64,000 nt of DNA, taken from assembly GCA_903824665.1 (NCBI GenBank), contig CAIJXT010000025.1, positions 1 to 64,000 of the forward strand, written 5' to 3'. The notes under the pieces were generated by a model. The model made no database searches. It was not told where the DNA came from and saw only the letters and a list, made by a program, of their open reading frames with translations. Made by a program: the position numbers and the translations under genes. Positions 1 to 9,666 of the stretch are shown here, piece by piece. This DNA comes from an uncultured Bacteroidota bacterium. Lineage in GTDB: Bacteria > Bacteroidota > Bacteroidia > Chitinophagales > Chitinophagaceae. Position 1 is the first letter of the stretch. Each line of letters opens with the position of its first letter.

Positions 1-3000
1 ACATTGATGGTGCCATGTATCTGTGTGGTACCGCTGTTGGTAGCGCTGAAGGCAGGGATGGTGCCGTTGCCGGCTGCACCCAGACCTATTGCAGTATTAG
101 AGTTGGTCCAGTTATACACTGTGCCACCTACTACCGAACCTGTGGGTACTACTGATGCTGTCATGGCACCGTTGCAGGTTACCTGATCTGTAAGTGCGTT
201 TGCCGATGGTATCGGGTTGATGGTGACAAAAGTGCTGGTCACTATAGATCCGCAGCCGTTAGATACGGTAAGACTATAAGTACCGGTTGCTGATGCAGTA
301 GTAACAGCGATTGTAGGATCTTCAACTGTGGTGGTAAAAGAATTAGGTCCTGTCCAGGAGTAGTTTAGAGTGCCGCTTCCTGCTGCTGTTGTGGTCAGGT
401 TCAGCGCACTGCCTGCGCATACCGGTGAGTTACTACCTATTGCAGATACTGATGGACCGGCATTAATAGTTGCAGTGGTTGTTTTAGTGCCGGTAGAAGT
501 ACATAGGTTTGCATCAGTAACAGATACGGTATAAGTACCTGTAGCGGCAGTGGTAACAGAAGATATGGTCGGATCTTCAAGTGTTGACGAGAAAGAGTTG
601 GGACCTGTCCAGGCGAATACTTTAGTGCCTGTACCACCGGTTACCGTAGTGCTGAGTGCAAGTGTTGTTCCTGAGCATACCGGACCAGAGTTGCCGATCG
701 CTGATACTACCAGTGGTGCAGGCTGGGTCACCGTGGCGGTGACAGTAGTTAGGCCGGATGCAGCATCCGAAACAGTACATGTATAGGTACCAGCACCCAG
801 GCTGGTTGCTGTAGCGCCTGTACCGCCCGATGGGGCCCATGAATAAGAGAAGGGTGCTGTGCCGCCACTTACAGTCACTGTTGCCGATCCATCGCTGCCG
901 CCATTGCAGGCCACATTGGTTTGCGCTGTTAAACTGGCGGAGAACGAACTCATTACCGTCACATTCGTTGTAGAAACAAATGTGCCACAACTGTTATTAA
1001 TGAGGTAAGATATTATTGTTGTACCAGCAGTAAGACCAGCTACTATGCCGGTGCTGCCTACTGTAGCCACTGCCGTATTCGTACTGCTCCAGGTACCCCC
1101 ACTCACACTATTACTTAGTGTAGTTGTAGACCCGGCCGTAACAGTATTGGTGCCCGTAGTTGCTGCAACGGATGCCGGCAAAACGTTCATGGTGAAGAAA
1201 GTTCGGAACGTACCGCAACCTGTTTTGGTATACGATATTCTGCTTGTACCGGCCGACATACCCGTGACGACGCCCGTGGATGAATTGACGGTTGCTATGG
1301 CAGTAGCGGAGGAGGACCAGGCGTAAGAATAGGGAGGGGACGAGGTTGTGGTGCTGGAACTCGATAACGAGACATTGGATCCGACACATACGCTTGAAGG
1401 GCCGCTGATAGTCCCGGGATCAGTCAATGGATATACTGTATTGACCACAGTTGCTGTCATTGAACCGCAGCTATTGGAAACTGTATAAGATATTGTCGTA
1501 GTAGCAGTCACGCTACCCATTACGCCACCCATCGTGCCGGTTGCCGAATTGATCGTTCCTACAGCGGTATTTGATGATACCCATGTTCCACCCGAAGTGC
1601 CCGTAGTGCCATGGGCGATGAATGCCGTTGCACATACTGTCTGTTGTCCTGTTATCGTGCCGGGGTTTGCCAGATTCACAGTCACCCCTTGTGTTGCCGT
1701 AGCGCAGGAGTGTATATAAGATATCACTGTGCTTCCTGCCCCTATGCCAGTTACTACACCTGTACTGCCTACCGTGGCAACCGCAGTGTTTGCACTGCTC
1801 CAGGTGCCGCCGCTCAGAGATGCGGTAAGTGTTGTGGTAGCACAAAGCGTAGGAGTGCCGGTAATAGACAAAGGAGCTGGCTGAGTAATAGTAGCCGAAA
1901 CCGTTGTAGTGCCGGATGCGGCATCTGTAACGGTGCAGGTATAAGTACCTGCAGTAAGGCCGGTTGCTGTAGCACTAGTACCACCCGCTGGTGCCCACGA
2001 ATAAAAGTAAGGTGATGTACCGCCAGACGGTGTTGCTGTAGCAGACCCGTCTGAACCGCCGTTACAACTTACGTTTGTAGCAGATGCTGAAGCCGAAAGC
2101 GATGCACTTACTGTTACATTAGTTGTGGAAGTAGCTGACCCGCAGGAATTGGTAACAGTGTATGAGATAGTCGTAGACCCAATTGCAATGCCCCTAACCA
2201 GGCCGGTAGAAGCGTTGACAGTAGCAGCACTTGTATTGGTACTTGTCCAGGAGCCACCAGTAGGTGTTGCGGAAAGTGAAGTGGTGCCTAACACTGCTAC
2301 AGAAGTACTGCCGGAAATTGCACTAACAACTGGTAATGCCCCGGTTACAGTAATCTGCACGCCTGGGGTAGCCTGTGAATAAGAACTGTTATTGGTAGAT
2401 AGCGAACAACGATAATACTTTGTAACACCCGGTGTGGCAGTGTAGGTAGCGTTTGTTGCGCTTGTTATATTACTCCATGCACTGTTATCGGGCGAAGACT
2501 GCCACTGATAAAGCATTGATGTACCGGATACATTGAGTGAAAAGTTGGTTGTTGATGCCGGGCACGCAACAGTAGTTGCTGTTGCCCTTGCCACCAGTCC
2601 GTTTACAGTACCGGTTAGCACCGCTCCGCTGACCACCAGATTAGCCACCAGATTGGCATCTGAGCGGATGTAAAGTTTATTTGCGCCAGCGTCGACATTT
2701 CCAGCCGATAGGGTAGCAGTATTGTATACTGATACAACAGAGCTGAACACAGACGTTCCGCCAGCACCATTGTTCATGGTAAGGTTTTTTAATGTTGTTG
2801 TACCCGTACCACTGAAAGTGATTGCTGCAAGGGTTTTGAGTGTGCCTGTAGTATCTACGTACACCCCGTTGTTTACAAAGGCGCTGGTAGAAGTAGCGAC
2901 CTGAACATTATTGCGCCCGGCAACTATTGTTCCTGTCTTAATGTTTACTGTATTCCCACCGACGGCCATTGATGCCAAAAAACAGAAAACACCCAAAAGG

Positions 3001-3020
3001 GATAGTGTATATTTTTTCAT
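1..3020 (-). CDS. Very long secreted Ig-like/SprB-repeat adhesin, 3' end outside window
   Basis: The minus strand is open without a stop from an ATG at 3020 to the window edge (about 1006 codons), so the C-terminus is missing. It begins with a signal peptide (MKKYTLSLLGVFCFLASMA). The rest is rich in Thr, Ser, Gly and Ala and made of repeated beta-sandwich units. These include several bacterial Ig-like (Big_2-type) units with 'GVVTGIGAGSTVISY'-like cores, and two SprB-type repeats at about residues 317-385 and 700-763 ('CNGGSDGSA' start, 'AGTYTCTVTDA' near the end). Two further Ig-like units with 'YSWTGPNSF' motifs follow. SprB repeats are known from gliding and surface adhesins of Bacteroidota, and such proteins usually end in a type IX secretion sorting domain. 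That end cannot be seen here. It is probably a cell-surface adhesin, but the ligand is unknown. Confidence 0.85.
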   Translation of the reverse strand, partial: MKKYTLSLLGVFCFLASMAVGGNTVNIKTGTIVAGRNNVQVATSTSAFVNNGVYVDTTGTLKTLAAITFSGTGTTTLKNLTMNNGAGGTSVFSSVVSVYNTATLSAGNVDAGANKLYIRSDANLVANLVVSGAVLTGTVNGLVARATATTVACPASTTNFSLNVSGTSMLYQWQSSPDNSAWSNITSATNATYTATPGVTKYYRCSLSTNNSSYSQATPGVQITVTGALPVVSAISGSTSVAVLGTTSLSATPTGGSWTSTNTSAATVNASTGLVRGIAIGSTTISYTVTNSCGSATSTTNVTVSASLSASASATNVSCNGGSDGSATATPSGGTSPYFYSWAPAGGTSATATGLTAGTYTCTVTDAASGTTTVSATITQPAPLSITGTPTLCATTTLTASLSGGTWSSANTAVATVGSTGVVTGIGAGSTVISYIHSCATATQGVTVNLANPGTITGQQTVCATAFIAHGTTGTSGGTWVSSNTAVGTINSATGTMGGVMGSVTATTTISYTVSNSCGSMTATVVNTVYPLTDPGTISGPSSVCVGSNVSLSSSSTTTSSPPYSYAWSSSATAIATVNSSTGVVTGMSAGTSRISYTKTGCGTFRTFFTMNVLPASVAATTGTNTVTAGSTTTLSNSVSGGTWSSTNTAVATVGSTGIVAGLTAGTTIISYLINNSCGTFVSTTNVTVMSSFSASLTAQTNVACNGGSDGSATVTVSGGTAPFSYSWAPSGGTGATATSLGAGTYTCTVSDAASGLTTVTATVTQPAPLVVSAIGNSGPVCSGTTLALSTTVTGGTGTKVFAWTGPNSFSSTLEDPTISSVTTAATGTYTVSVTDANLCTSTGTKTTTATINAGPSVSAIGSNSPVCAGSALNLTTTAAGSGTLNYSWTGPNSFTTTVEDPTIAVTTASATGTYSLTVSNGCGSIVTSTFVTINPIPSANALTDQVTCNGAMTASVVPTGSVVGGTVYNWTNSNTAIGLGAAGNGTIPAFSATNSGTTQIHGTIN
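730..970 (-). repeat. SprB-type repeat copy 2 within the adhesin gene
   Basis: This is the second copy of the module at 1870-2105. It encodes 'NVACNGGSDGSATVTVSGG' and later 'AGTYTCTVSDA' and 'VTQPAP'. The two copies are separated by about 1.1 kb of Ig-like repeat coding sequence. Confidence 0.7.
1870..2105 (-). repeat. SprB-type repeat copy 1 within the adhesin gene
   Basis: The translated segment runs from 'NVSCNGGSDGSATATPSGG' to an 'ATITQPAP' end, the usual shape of a SprB repeat. The DNA is clearly similar to 730-970: for example 'ggttgctgtagc' followed by 'gtacc(a/g)cccg' occurs in both copies. This is an internal duplication of a coding module. Confidence 0.7.
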
Positions 3021-3698
3021 AAAACTGGATTATCGAATTTCAATAAATAAAAAATAGTTTCAATTGCAAAAAAAGTCACTTTGTATTTCGAGCCTAAATG
3101 TAACAAAAATATTTTTACGTTGTGCATCCGGTATAAAAAATATAAATGAATGATAGTATTTTGGTTAATATTTTTGCTTTAAATCACAATGTTACACTTA
3201 CTGATTAAAATGAAAACAGCTAGTCTACAATAGTAACTTTCAATCCTTTCTCAAAAAGTCGAAAGGAAATTATTGTTACAAATGATTTGATAGTGATTCA
3301 CCAATTACATTACGAAATTGCCAATTTGAACATTTTGGATTGTTTTTTCTAATCAAAATATCAAGTATAGACACTGATTTGAATTTGAATCGAGGTGTCT
3401 TAATTTCGCTTAATGGTGAATGTCATTTTGTTTAAATGTTTGCATTAGAACATTCTGTTTGGCAACATTATTAGTTTTACGTTTTTATATTGATGAAAAT
3501 AGTCGCATAATTCGGTGTGTTGTGGTTTTCAAAACGACAAATTTTGCAATTTATTGATGAAGTGAAAATGCTGTGACAAATTAAATATTATTATGACATA
3601 TAATTTTATGGTATCTATTTATGAGCAATCTGATACATTGTACAGTGAATAATGTGTTTTCAGTGAATTACGAGCATTCGTATGCTTGTTAAAATGGC
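3021..3698. other. AT-rich intergenic region upstream of the long adhesin
   Basis: This 678-nt stretch has no credible ORF and is much more AT-rich than the flanking genes. On the minus strand a TAnnTTTG match (reverse complement of CAAAAATA, 3104-3111) lies about 85 nt before the adhesin start, but I see no matching -33 element. A 7-bp inverted repeat (TCCTTTC/GAAAGGA, 3244-3267, 10-nt loop) and a small hairpin just past the stop of the next gene (3672-3685) are visible. The length suggests that the adhesin has its own promoter rather than being read through from the fibre operon. Confidence 0.5.
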
Positions 3699-4682
3699 TC
3701 AGAGTTTCTCAATTACAAAACTGCTATTGCCAGCCACTGTTGTTTGTGCGAAGGGAGTTGCAATATTGATTTTCAACACATCACCAGCATTGAGTGACAC
3801 GAGTGCAAAAACACTTGACGGCGCCGAAGCGTATCCGGAGGTAGAAGTCACCAACTGATTACTGTTATATGCGCCAACAACCCTGATACTACCGTTGACC
3901 ACTATAGATATTAATCGGCCGGATGTGGAGAAATCGAGTGACGCCGAAACCAGATAATTACCAGCATTTGCAGCAGTAAACTGGTCGGTGCCGGCATTAA
4001 ACTGGCCACCTACATTTACAGTGGGTGTGCTCCAATCAACGGTGGCTTCCGCCGGAACTGTAGAAATTATCTGTCCTCCGGCGTGTGTTGTGCGGAGCTG
4101 TAACTGAAAACCGCCTCCGCCACCCGATGGAGTAGCCCAGGTTCCGTCTCCTCTTAAATAGGTTGATGCAGAAGCAGTTCCGCCAGATGTACTGATCTTA
4201 TCTACAGGCATACTGGTATTCGTAATGTTCGCACCGTTAAGGTTGGTAAGGTTTGCTCCATTTATTGCCGCAACAGTACCTGTTAAATTGGCGGCAGAGA
4301 GGTTTGTGAGATTGGCACCACTTACAGCAGGTAGCTGTGCTGAGCCATTGAGTTGTACCAATTGGTTGGCACCGTTAAATGTGTTGCCTTGTGTAGTTAG
4401 CGCGGCAGGCACATTGAGTAATTTCCATACCGACCCGTTGTAATAATAGAATCCACTGGTTGCATCGGTCTGATAAACAAGCAATCCGGTTGCCGGACTT
4501 GCAATTGCCGATACCTGAATCGCTGTCATCCTGGGAATGAGCACACCTGATGACGTTGAACTTACATCAATTATTGCTGAATTATCAGCCGCAGCACCAG
4601 TACCATTTACTGCCCAGCCTTGTGCCGAAAGTGTTCCTGCAAAAAGTGAGCAAGTAAACAAAAACGCCAGAGATCGTATCAT
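3699..4682 (-). CDS. Secreted fibre-like protein with C1q-like C-terminal domain (copy 3)
   Basis: This 327-residue protein has a signal peptide (about 1-20, ending SAQG). A head module follows (about 22-95) with the motifs 'AAADNSAIIDVSSTSSG', 'IPRMT' and 'GLLVYQTD'. Next is a stalk of short repeats (about 96-185; 'GANLTNL', 'ANLTGT', 'STYLRGDGTW') like those of trimeric tail-fibre shafts. The last 130 residues resemble a C1q/TNF-like beta-sandwich ('FTAANAGNYLVSASL', 'LVSLNAGDVLKI'). It is the third gene of a minus-strand operon, 30 bp after the stop of the second copy. The same module appears in both upstream genes. The likely role is an exported trimeric surface fibre or matrix protein; no enzymatic motif is seen. 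Confidence 0.75.
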   Translation of the reverse strand: MIRSLAFLFTCSLFAGTLSAQGWAVNGTGAAADNSAIIDVSSTSSGVLIPRMTAIQVSAIASPATGLLVYQTDATSGFYYYNGSVWKLLNVPAALTTQGNTFNGANQLVQLNGSAQLPAVSGANLTNLSAANLTGTVAAINGANLTNLNGANITNTSMPVDKISTSGGTASASTYLRGDGTWATPSGGGGGFQLQLRTTHAGGQIISTVPAEATVDWSTPTVNVGGQFNAGTDQFTAANAGNYLVSASLDFSTSGRLISIVVNGSIRVVGAYNSNQLVTSTSGYASAPSSVFALVSLNAGDVLKINIATPFAQTTVAGNSSFVIEKL

Positions 4683-4712
4683 ATATTATTAATTTTGAGC
4701 AAATAGTATGAA

Positions 4713-5738
4713 CTAATTTAGTTTTATTACACTAACGTGACTCCCATTCGCAGCAGTAGTTCGGGCCGTAACATTGTTCAAATAAACTGCTACCTCTACA
4801 TAATCTCCTGAGGTCAATGACACAACACCCGATACAGCCGACGCTCCCTGAGGGTATCCGGTTGGCATAGTTGAAGCTGTGCCAGTATTGCAATAACTGA
4901 CATACTTAGGCGATCCATTAACTAATATTGTGAAACCTCTTGTATGTGCTGCCGCCGATGCTACCATATTAGCTATAACCAGGTAGTCGCCTGCTGCCGC
5001 AGCCGTAAACCTGCCATTAGTTGCGTTATATTGGCTACTGACGTTCACTGTGGGCGAAGACCATAAAATGGTATAAAATGTGCCTGTAGCACCCCCATAG
5101 GAAAAACCCGACGGGCATGTGGCAAGCAACTGCACACTGGGGCTGCTACCACCAGATATGGTACTCCATGTATTATCTCCCCGCAAATAGGTTGATGAGC
5201 TGGTAGTTCCCGTGGCCGACAGTTTTGCGATTGGCACACTTCCGGTAGTAATATTAGCACCACTCAAATTCGTGACATTTGCAGCGCTAATTGCTGGTAA
5301 TGTGCCAGCAAGATTGCCCGCTGGCAGGTTCGTCAGGTTTGCGCCATTTACCGCAGGCAATTGCGTTGAGCTATTTAGCTGAACCAGTTTGTTTGCTGCA
5401 TTAAAGGTATTGCCCTGTAATGTCACATTTGCTGGCGTGCTTAATGATTTCCAGAAAGAGCCGTCATAGAAGTAAAAGCCGATGGTGCCATCCGTTTGGT
5501 AAACGAGTAAGCCGGCAGCAGGACTGCTGATAGCCGTTCGTTGACTACTTGTCATGCGAGGAAGCAGGATCCCCTGGGAAGTTGCAGCAACGTCAAGCAT
5601 TGCCGAATTGTCTGCCGCCGCTCCGCTGCTGTTGACGGCCATACCCTGAGCCTCGGCAGGAGCCACAGGTAGCATCAGAACAACCGGTAAAAAAAGAATA
5701 AACTGTAAAAGTTTAAAAGAAATGTCCATATTAGCCAT
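4713..5738 (-). CDS. Secreted fibre-like protein with C1q-like C-terminal domain (copy 2)
   Basis: This 341-residue protein has a signal peptide of about 31 residues ending 'AEAQG', a head module (about 33-105, 'LPRMT', 'GLLVYQTDG'), a stalk (about 106-200, 'GANLTNLPAGNLAGT', 'STYLRGDNTW') and a C1q-like domain (about 205-341). Its ATG overlaps the stop codon of the upstream 1016-residue gene by one base (TAATG), which implies translational coupling. A second in-frame Met lies at residue 4, so the exact start is uncertain. It is a paralogue of 3699-4682 and of the C-terminal third of 5738-8788. Confidence 0.75.
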   Translation of the reverse strand: MANMDISFKLLQFILFLPVVLMLPVAPAEAQGMAVNSSGAAADNSAMLDVAATSQGILLPRMTSSQRTAISSPAAGLLVYQTDGTIGFYFYDGSFWKSLSTPANVTLQGNTFNAANKLVQLNSSTQLPAVNGANLTNLPAGNLAGTLPAISAANVTNLSGANITTGSVPIAKLSATGTTSSSTYLRGDNTWSTISGGSSPSVQLLATCPSGFSYGGATGTFYTILWSSPTVNVSSQYNATNGRFTAAAAGDYLVIANMVASAAAHTRGFTILVNGSPKYVSYCNTGTASTMPTGYPQGASAVSGVVSLTSGDYVEVAVYLNNVTARTTAANGSHVSVIKLN

Positions 5739-8700
5739 TAGTTAAGTTTTACGATCGTAATGTTATTAACAGTTGCTGATGTTGTTGTTGAAGTTACATC
5801 AGCCATATGCATAGATACTGACAACTGGGCACCAGCAGCTAAACTTACCACACCCGAAACAATAGCCGAACCGTTTGGAACACTCGATGGGACCGTGCCA
5901 ATTCCTGCTCCGATACCCCCTGCAAATACAGGTGTGGAGTTTACCACAATTGACAATACTCGGGTCAAACCTAAGGGAGCTCCGAGTGTTGCCGTCACCA
6001 GGTAATCACCAGCGGATGCTGCAGTAAAAATTCCTGTACCTGTGTTGTATTGGCTGGAAACATTAACAGACGGCGATGTCCAGAGAATTGTACTCGCAGT
6101 TCCGGCAGTAATAGTTTGCCCACCACCATGTGTAGCAATTAACTGAACGGCGACACTGCTTCCGGCAGAAGGTACTGACCATGCGCCGTCTCCACGTAAA
6201 TAAGTAGATGGCGATGGGGTTCCTGTTGCAGATACCTTACTTACGGGTATGCTTCCCGCAGTAATATTGCCACCACTAAGGTTTGTAATGTTTGAACCGT
6301 TTACCGCAGCCATTGTACCGGTGAGGTTGGCAGCAGGCAGATTGGTGAGGTTTGCTCCGCTCAAAGCTGGCATATGGCCCGAACTGTTTAATTGTACCAA
6401 TTGGCTGGCGCCATTAAATGTGTTGCCCGCTAATGTAGCTGTCGATGGTGCATTTAGGCTAGTCCATGCCGAACCGTTAAAAAAGTAAAAGCCAGCGGAT
6501 CCATCGGTTTGGTACACTAATAAGCCTGTAGCAGGACTGGTGATAGCACCGCGCTGTGCAGCAGTCATTCTGGGCATTAATGCACCCTGTGTGCTGGAAC
6601 TGATATCCAGCATCGCAGAATTGTCCGCTTCAGCTCCGTTATTGTTGATCGCCATTCCTGCTGCGGGTGCAACAACATTGATATTTGCTGTAGTAGTTAC
6701 AGATCCGCAAATGTTGGTAACAGTGTAAGACACAGAAGTGGTGCCAACAGCGATACCAGTAAGCACTCCTGCTGTTGAGATGGTTGCAATAGTCATATTC
6801 GAACTTACCCAAACACCACCACCCGTTCCGGATGCATTAAGAGTAATTTGGGAACCGACATATGTTGCCGTTGGACCAGAGATGGTCCCCGGTGTCGCAA
6901 GTGGGTTTACTGTAACTGTTTTTGTAGCAGCGACTGAGCCACAGATATTAGAAACTATATAAGAAATCGTTGAAGTACCTGAGGAAAGTCCACTGACAAC
7001 CCCTGAGCCTGAAACAGTAGCGGAGCTGGTGTTGGTACTGGACCATGCACCGCCACCTGACCCACTTGCCGTAAGCGATATTGTCGCAGCTACACAAACA
7101 GAATTGGATCCGCTGATCGTTTCGGGTGTCGCCAACGGGTTAACTGTTAGCACAAAGGTTGCAGCAGCGGTTCCGCATCCATTTGATACAGCGTAAGACA
7201 TAGTGGTAGTGCCAGCAGAGAGTCCATTTACAATGCCAGAAGACGATACTGTGGCTATACCGGCATTTGTACTACTCCAGACTCCACCACCAGTACCGCT
7301 TGCGGTGAGTGTTGTTGTGGAGCCTGCGCACACAGAAGAGGCTCCGCTGATTGTTCCGGGATTGGGTAACGGGTTGATGGTAACGTTAACGACTGTTGTT
7401 GTAGTCCCGCCCGCACCATCGCTAACCTGAATTGTGAATGCATCTGGTCCACTATATCCCGTTGTAGGTGTATACGTTTTGCCCGACGGCGTTACATTGC
7501 TGCCGGTTGTTGCAGATGTTCCAGCCATATTCAACGTGCCGTGAGCGGGCCCGGAAGTTGCGGTCCAGGTTAGTGTTTGCCCAATATCTGCATCGTTAAC
7601 TGTCAAAAGACCATTTATAGACGTAGCGCTAGCGTTTTGACACACCGTTAGCGATTGTGGACTTCCACCAGAAAACGTTGGTGTTGCGTTTGAAGCCGAA
7701 GTTGTAAAATTGAGTATGCTTCCATTTGTAGTGCCATTTGCATTAACGGCAGTTGTCCGGAAGTAGTAAGTTGTCCCGCCCGAAAGCCCAGTGATCGCCT
7801 TGGTAACCGATGTAGAACCGGTGCCAGCGGATATGGACGAAGGGGTAGCGCTGACGGTAGTATTGCCGGATGCAAGTGAGGATGATGTTCCATAAACGAA
7901 AGACACGGTGGTTGTAAATCCTCTATCATTTACCACGCCATTCAGCGTAGCGCCTGTACCAGTGACTGATGTCGCACTATTAGTTGTAGCGGAAGGTGCG
8001 CAATTCGAAAGTGTTGGAGGCAGTGTCAATGCTGTTGTATTTTGCGTCTGCCAATTGGCAAGAGTATTTATCGCAGCACGGTCTGTTGCCGGATTACCGG
8101 TCAGACATACCAAGGCTGAATTCACCATACCGTTGTCAACCTCATTCCCCGAACCATCCAACATTACCAGACAGTTGGTTCCCGTGGTTAAACATACAGG
8201 TCTGTTAGAGTTATTTGCAGATTGACAAATATCAACAGAAGTATTGGAAGTACAGTCATCCCAATTAGTAGTCGAAAAAGAGCATCCCGTTGCAGTTGCT
8301 TTGTTGGCCTGAATAGCAGCCAGCATGGTTCCGGAAGCCCCACCCTGAATCGCAAAAATTTGATCGCCAGCATTAGAAAGGTTTAACACTTGTCCGGAAG
8401 CAGACCCATTACTGCATGTAAAAGTAGTCGATGTACCGGCGCCTGCAATTTTAACCTGGGTTCCATATGGAAGAGAAGAGCCTGCTGTCCAGGTAAATGC
8501 TGAACCGCTTTCGGGAAAAGAAGCATTGTCCGCTGTTGTACAAAAATTATCCGCGCCACAAGAGATACCTTTCCACCCTCTGTCAGTAAAATAGATTGTT
8601 GTACCTGCAAGTATTCCTCCTGTTTTCAGAATGATGAAACTGAATTCATCATTATTGGCTGCCGGTGTGCAATTATAGCCGGTGAAGGCAATGTCACCGG

Positions 8701-8788
8701 TTGAAAGTGTTGTTTGTCCCATCAGGGCCGTGCAGAAATACAACTGCACGATGAAAGCAACTAAAATTCCCGATTTCATTTTTCTCAT
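5738..8788 (-). CDS. Large multidomain secreted protein ending in the head-stalk-C1q fibre module (copy 1)
   Basis: This 1016-residue protein starts with a signal peptide (about 1-24). A region follows at about 25-265 that opens with 'GDIAFTGYN' and contains 'TTIYFTDRGW', as in a family of secreted Bacteroidota/cyanobacterial proteins whose function I do not know. Then come an Fn3-like domain (about 270-365), a cadherin-like unit (about 368-475, 'DAFTIQVSDGAGG') and three Ig-like repeats (about 475-700, each near 'PGTISG'). The last 312 residues (705-1016) are the complete head, stalk and C1q-like module found alone in the next two genes. It is the first gene of the three-gene operon and starts 133 bp downstream of the LytTR regulator stop. 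It is probably a surface or matrix protein. Confidence 0.8.
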   Translation of the reverse strand: MRKMKSGILVAFIVQLYFCTALMGQTTLSTGDIAFTGYNCTPAANNDEFSFIILKTGGILAGTTIYFTDRGWKGISCGADNFCTTADNASFPESGSAFTWTAGSSLPYGTQVKIAGAGTSTTFTCSNGSASGQVLNLSNAGDQIFAIQGGASGTMLAAIQANKATATGCSFSTTNWDDCTSNTSVDICQSANNSNRPVCLTTGTNCLVMLDGSGNEVDNGMVNSALVCLTGNPATDRAAINTLANWQTQNTTALTLPPTLSNCAPSATTNSATSVTGTGATLNGVVNDRGFTTTVSFVYGTSSSLASGNTTVSATPSSISAGTGSTSVTKAITGLSGGTTYYFRTTAVNANGTTNGSILNFTTSASNATPTFSGGSPQSLTVCQNASATSINGLLTVNDADIGQTLTWTATSGPAHGTLNMAGTSATTGSNVTPSGKTYTPTTGYSGPDAFTIQVSDGAGGTTTTVVNVTINPLPNPGTISGASSVCAGSTTTLTASGTGGGVWSSTNAGIATVSSSGIVNGLSAGTTTMSYAVSNGCGTAAATFVLTVNPLATPETISGSNSVCVAATISLTASGSGGGAWSSTNTSSATVSGSGVVSGLSSGTSTISYIVSNICGSVAATKTVTVNPLATPGTISGPTATYVGSQITLNASGTGGGVWVSSNMTIATISTAGVLTGIAVGTTSVSYTVTNICGSVTTTANINVVAPAAGMAINNNGAEADNSAMLDISSSTQGALMPRMTAAQRGAITSPATGLLVYQTDGSAGFYFFNGSAWTSLNAPSTATLAGNTFNGASQLVQLNSSGHMPALSGANLTNLPAANLTGTMAAVNGSNITNLSGGNITAGSIPVSKVSATGTPSPSTYLRGDGAWSVPSAGSSVAVQLIATHGGGQTITAGTASTILWTSPSVNVSSQYNTGTGIFTAASAGDYLVTATLGAPLGLTRVLSIVVNSTPVFAGGIGAGIGTVPSSVPNGSAIVSGVVSLAAGAQLSVSMHMADVTSTTTSATVNNITIVKLN

Positions 8789-8921
8789 TTTATATCAGGT
8801 TGATTGAAAAAAATCTATGATACCAGGCATAAAGATGATCAAAAAAAGAGCTACCAAACAGAGGGTTAAGTAAGTGGCGATGAATAGTACGTAACTGCAA
8901 AATTTCTTTTAATAACTGAAA

Positions 8922-9665
8922 TTAGGGCGATTGAATAAAACCAGACATCACGTCTTTTCGGCGCTGGGATATTTCGAGTTCCGTTCCATCGAGCATGATT
9001 ACATATGCGTTCTTGGCCCGGATGTACTTTTTTACATGATTTATGTTTATTATGTGGGAATGGTGTATTCTGAGAAATGTGGAGCTGTCGAGCAATTCTT
9101 CATATTTTTTCAGATTTGAAGAGGCAGTTATAGTGCTCCCATTAGTTAGATGAAATACAGAATAGGCGTCGGAAGCATTTATCCAAACAATATCAGCAGT
9201 ATCCAGAAAATCATAACCATGAACAGATGGGATAGCAATCTTACTGTATTTTTTTAGCGGATTACGTTCGTTTTCTGCAAGAATATGCAATCTGTTACCT
9301 GGTTTCTGCAACTGTTGATTGAACCTTGAAATCGCCCCTTTCAGATCTTCGATCCCTATCGGCTTCAGCAAGTAGTCAAGTGCAGCATACTTTATAGCCT
9401 TGACAGCATGGTTGTCATAAGCGGTCGTAAAAACAATCCGAAATTGAGGATCCTTAAAATGATCGAGCAACTCAAATGCATTGATCCCCGGCATTCTGAT
9501 ATCAAGAAAAACCAGATCGGGTTGTTTTTGTCTGATCAAATCAATTCCATGCAAAGCACTGTCTGAAGTGCCAACAATAGCGACTTCCGGGCAATAGTCG
9601 GTTAGCAGTGTATGTAATACACTGATACTTCTTTTTTCGTCGTCAATTATTACTGTCGTTATCAT
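8922..9665 (-). CDS. LytTR-family response regulator
   Basis: This 247-residue protein has a receiver domain at about 1-120, with acidic residues D8/D9, phospho-acceptor Asp55 in 'VFLDIRMPG' and Lys101 in 'YLLKPIG'. A LytTR DNA-binding domain follows at about 140-245 ('FLRIHHSHIININHVKKY'). The partner kinase ends one base before this ATG, so the two form a cotranscribed two-component system of the LytS/LytR type. LytTR proteins bind paired short direct repeats upstream of targets. The nearest downstream genes on the same strand are the C1q-fibre genes, which are natural candidate targets, but I could not find a convincing LytTR box. Confidence 0.93.
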   Translation of the reverse strand: MITTVIIDDEKRSISVLHTLLTDYCPEVAIVGTSDSALHGIDLIRQKQPDLVFLDIRMPGINAFELLDHFKDPQFRIVFTTAYDNHAVKAIKYAALDYLLKPIGIEDLKGAISRFNQQLQKPGNRLHILAENERNPLKKYSKIAIPSVHGYDFLDTADIVWINASDAYSVFHLTNGSTITASSNLKKYEELLDSSTFLRIHHSHIININHVKKYIRAKNAYVIMLDGTELEISQRRKDVMSGFIQSP

Positions 9666-9666
9666 T

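Noticed and set aside
4..2904. Many 60-130-codon plus-strand frames across the adhesin
   Set aside because: They are antisense to one continuous minus-strand frame with signal peptide and repeat domains. The low-complexity coding sequence opens other frames by chance.
8789..8921. Possible LytTR direct repeats upstream of the fibre operon
   Set aside because: I looked for paired 9-bp repeats at 21-22-bp spacing and found only weak resemblances, so no site is claimed.
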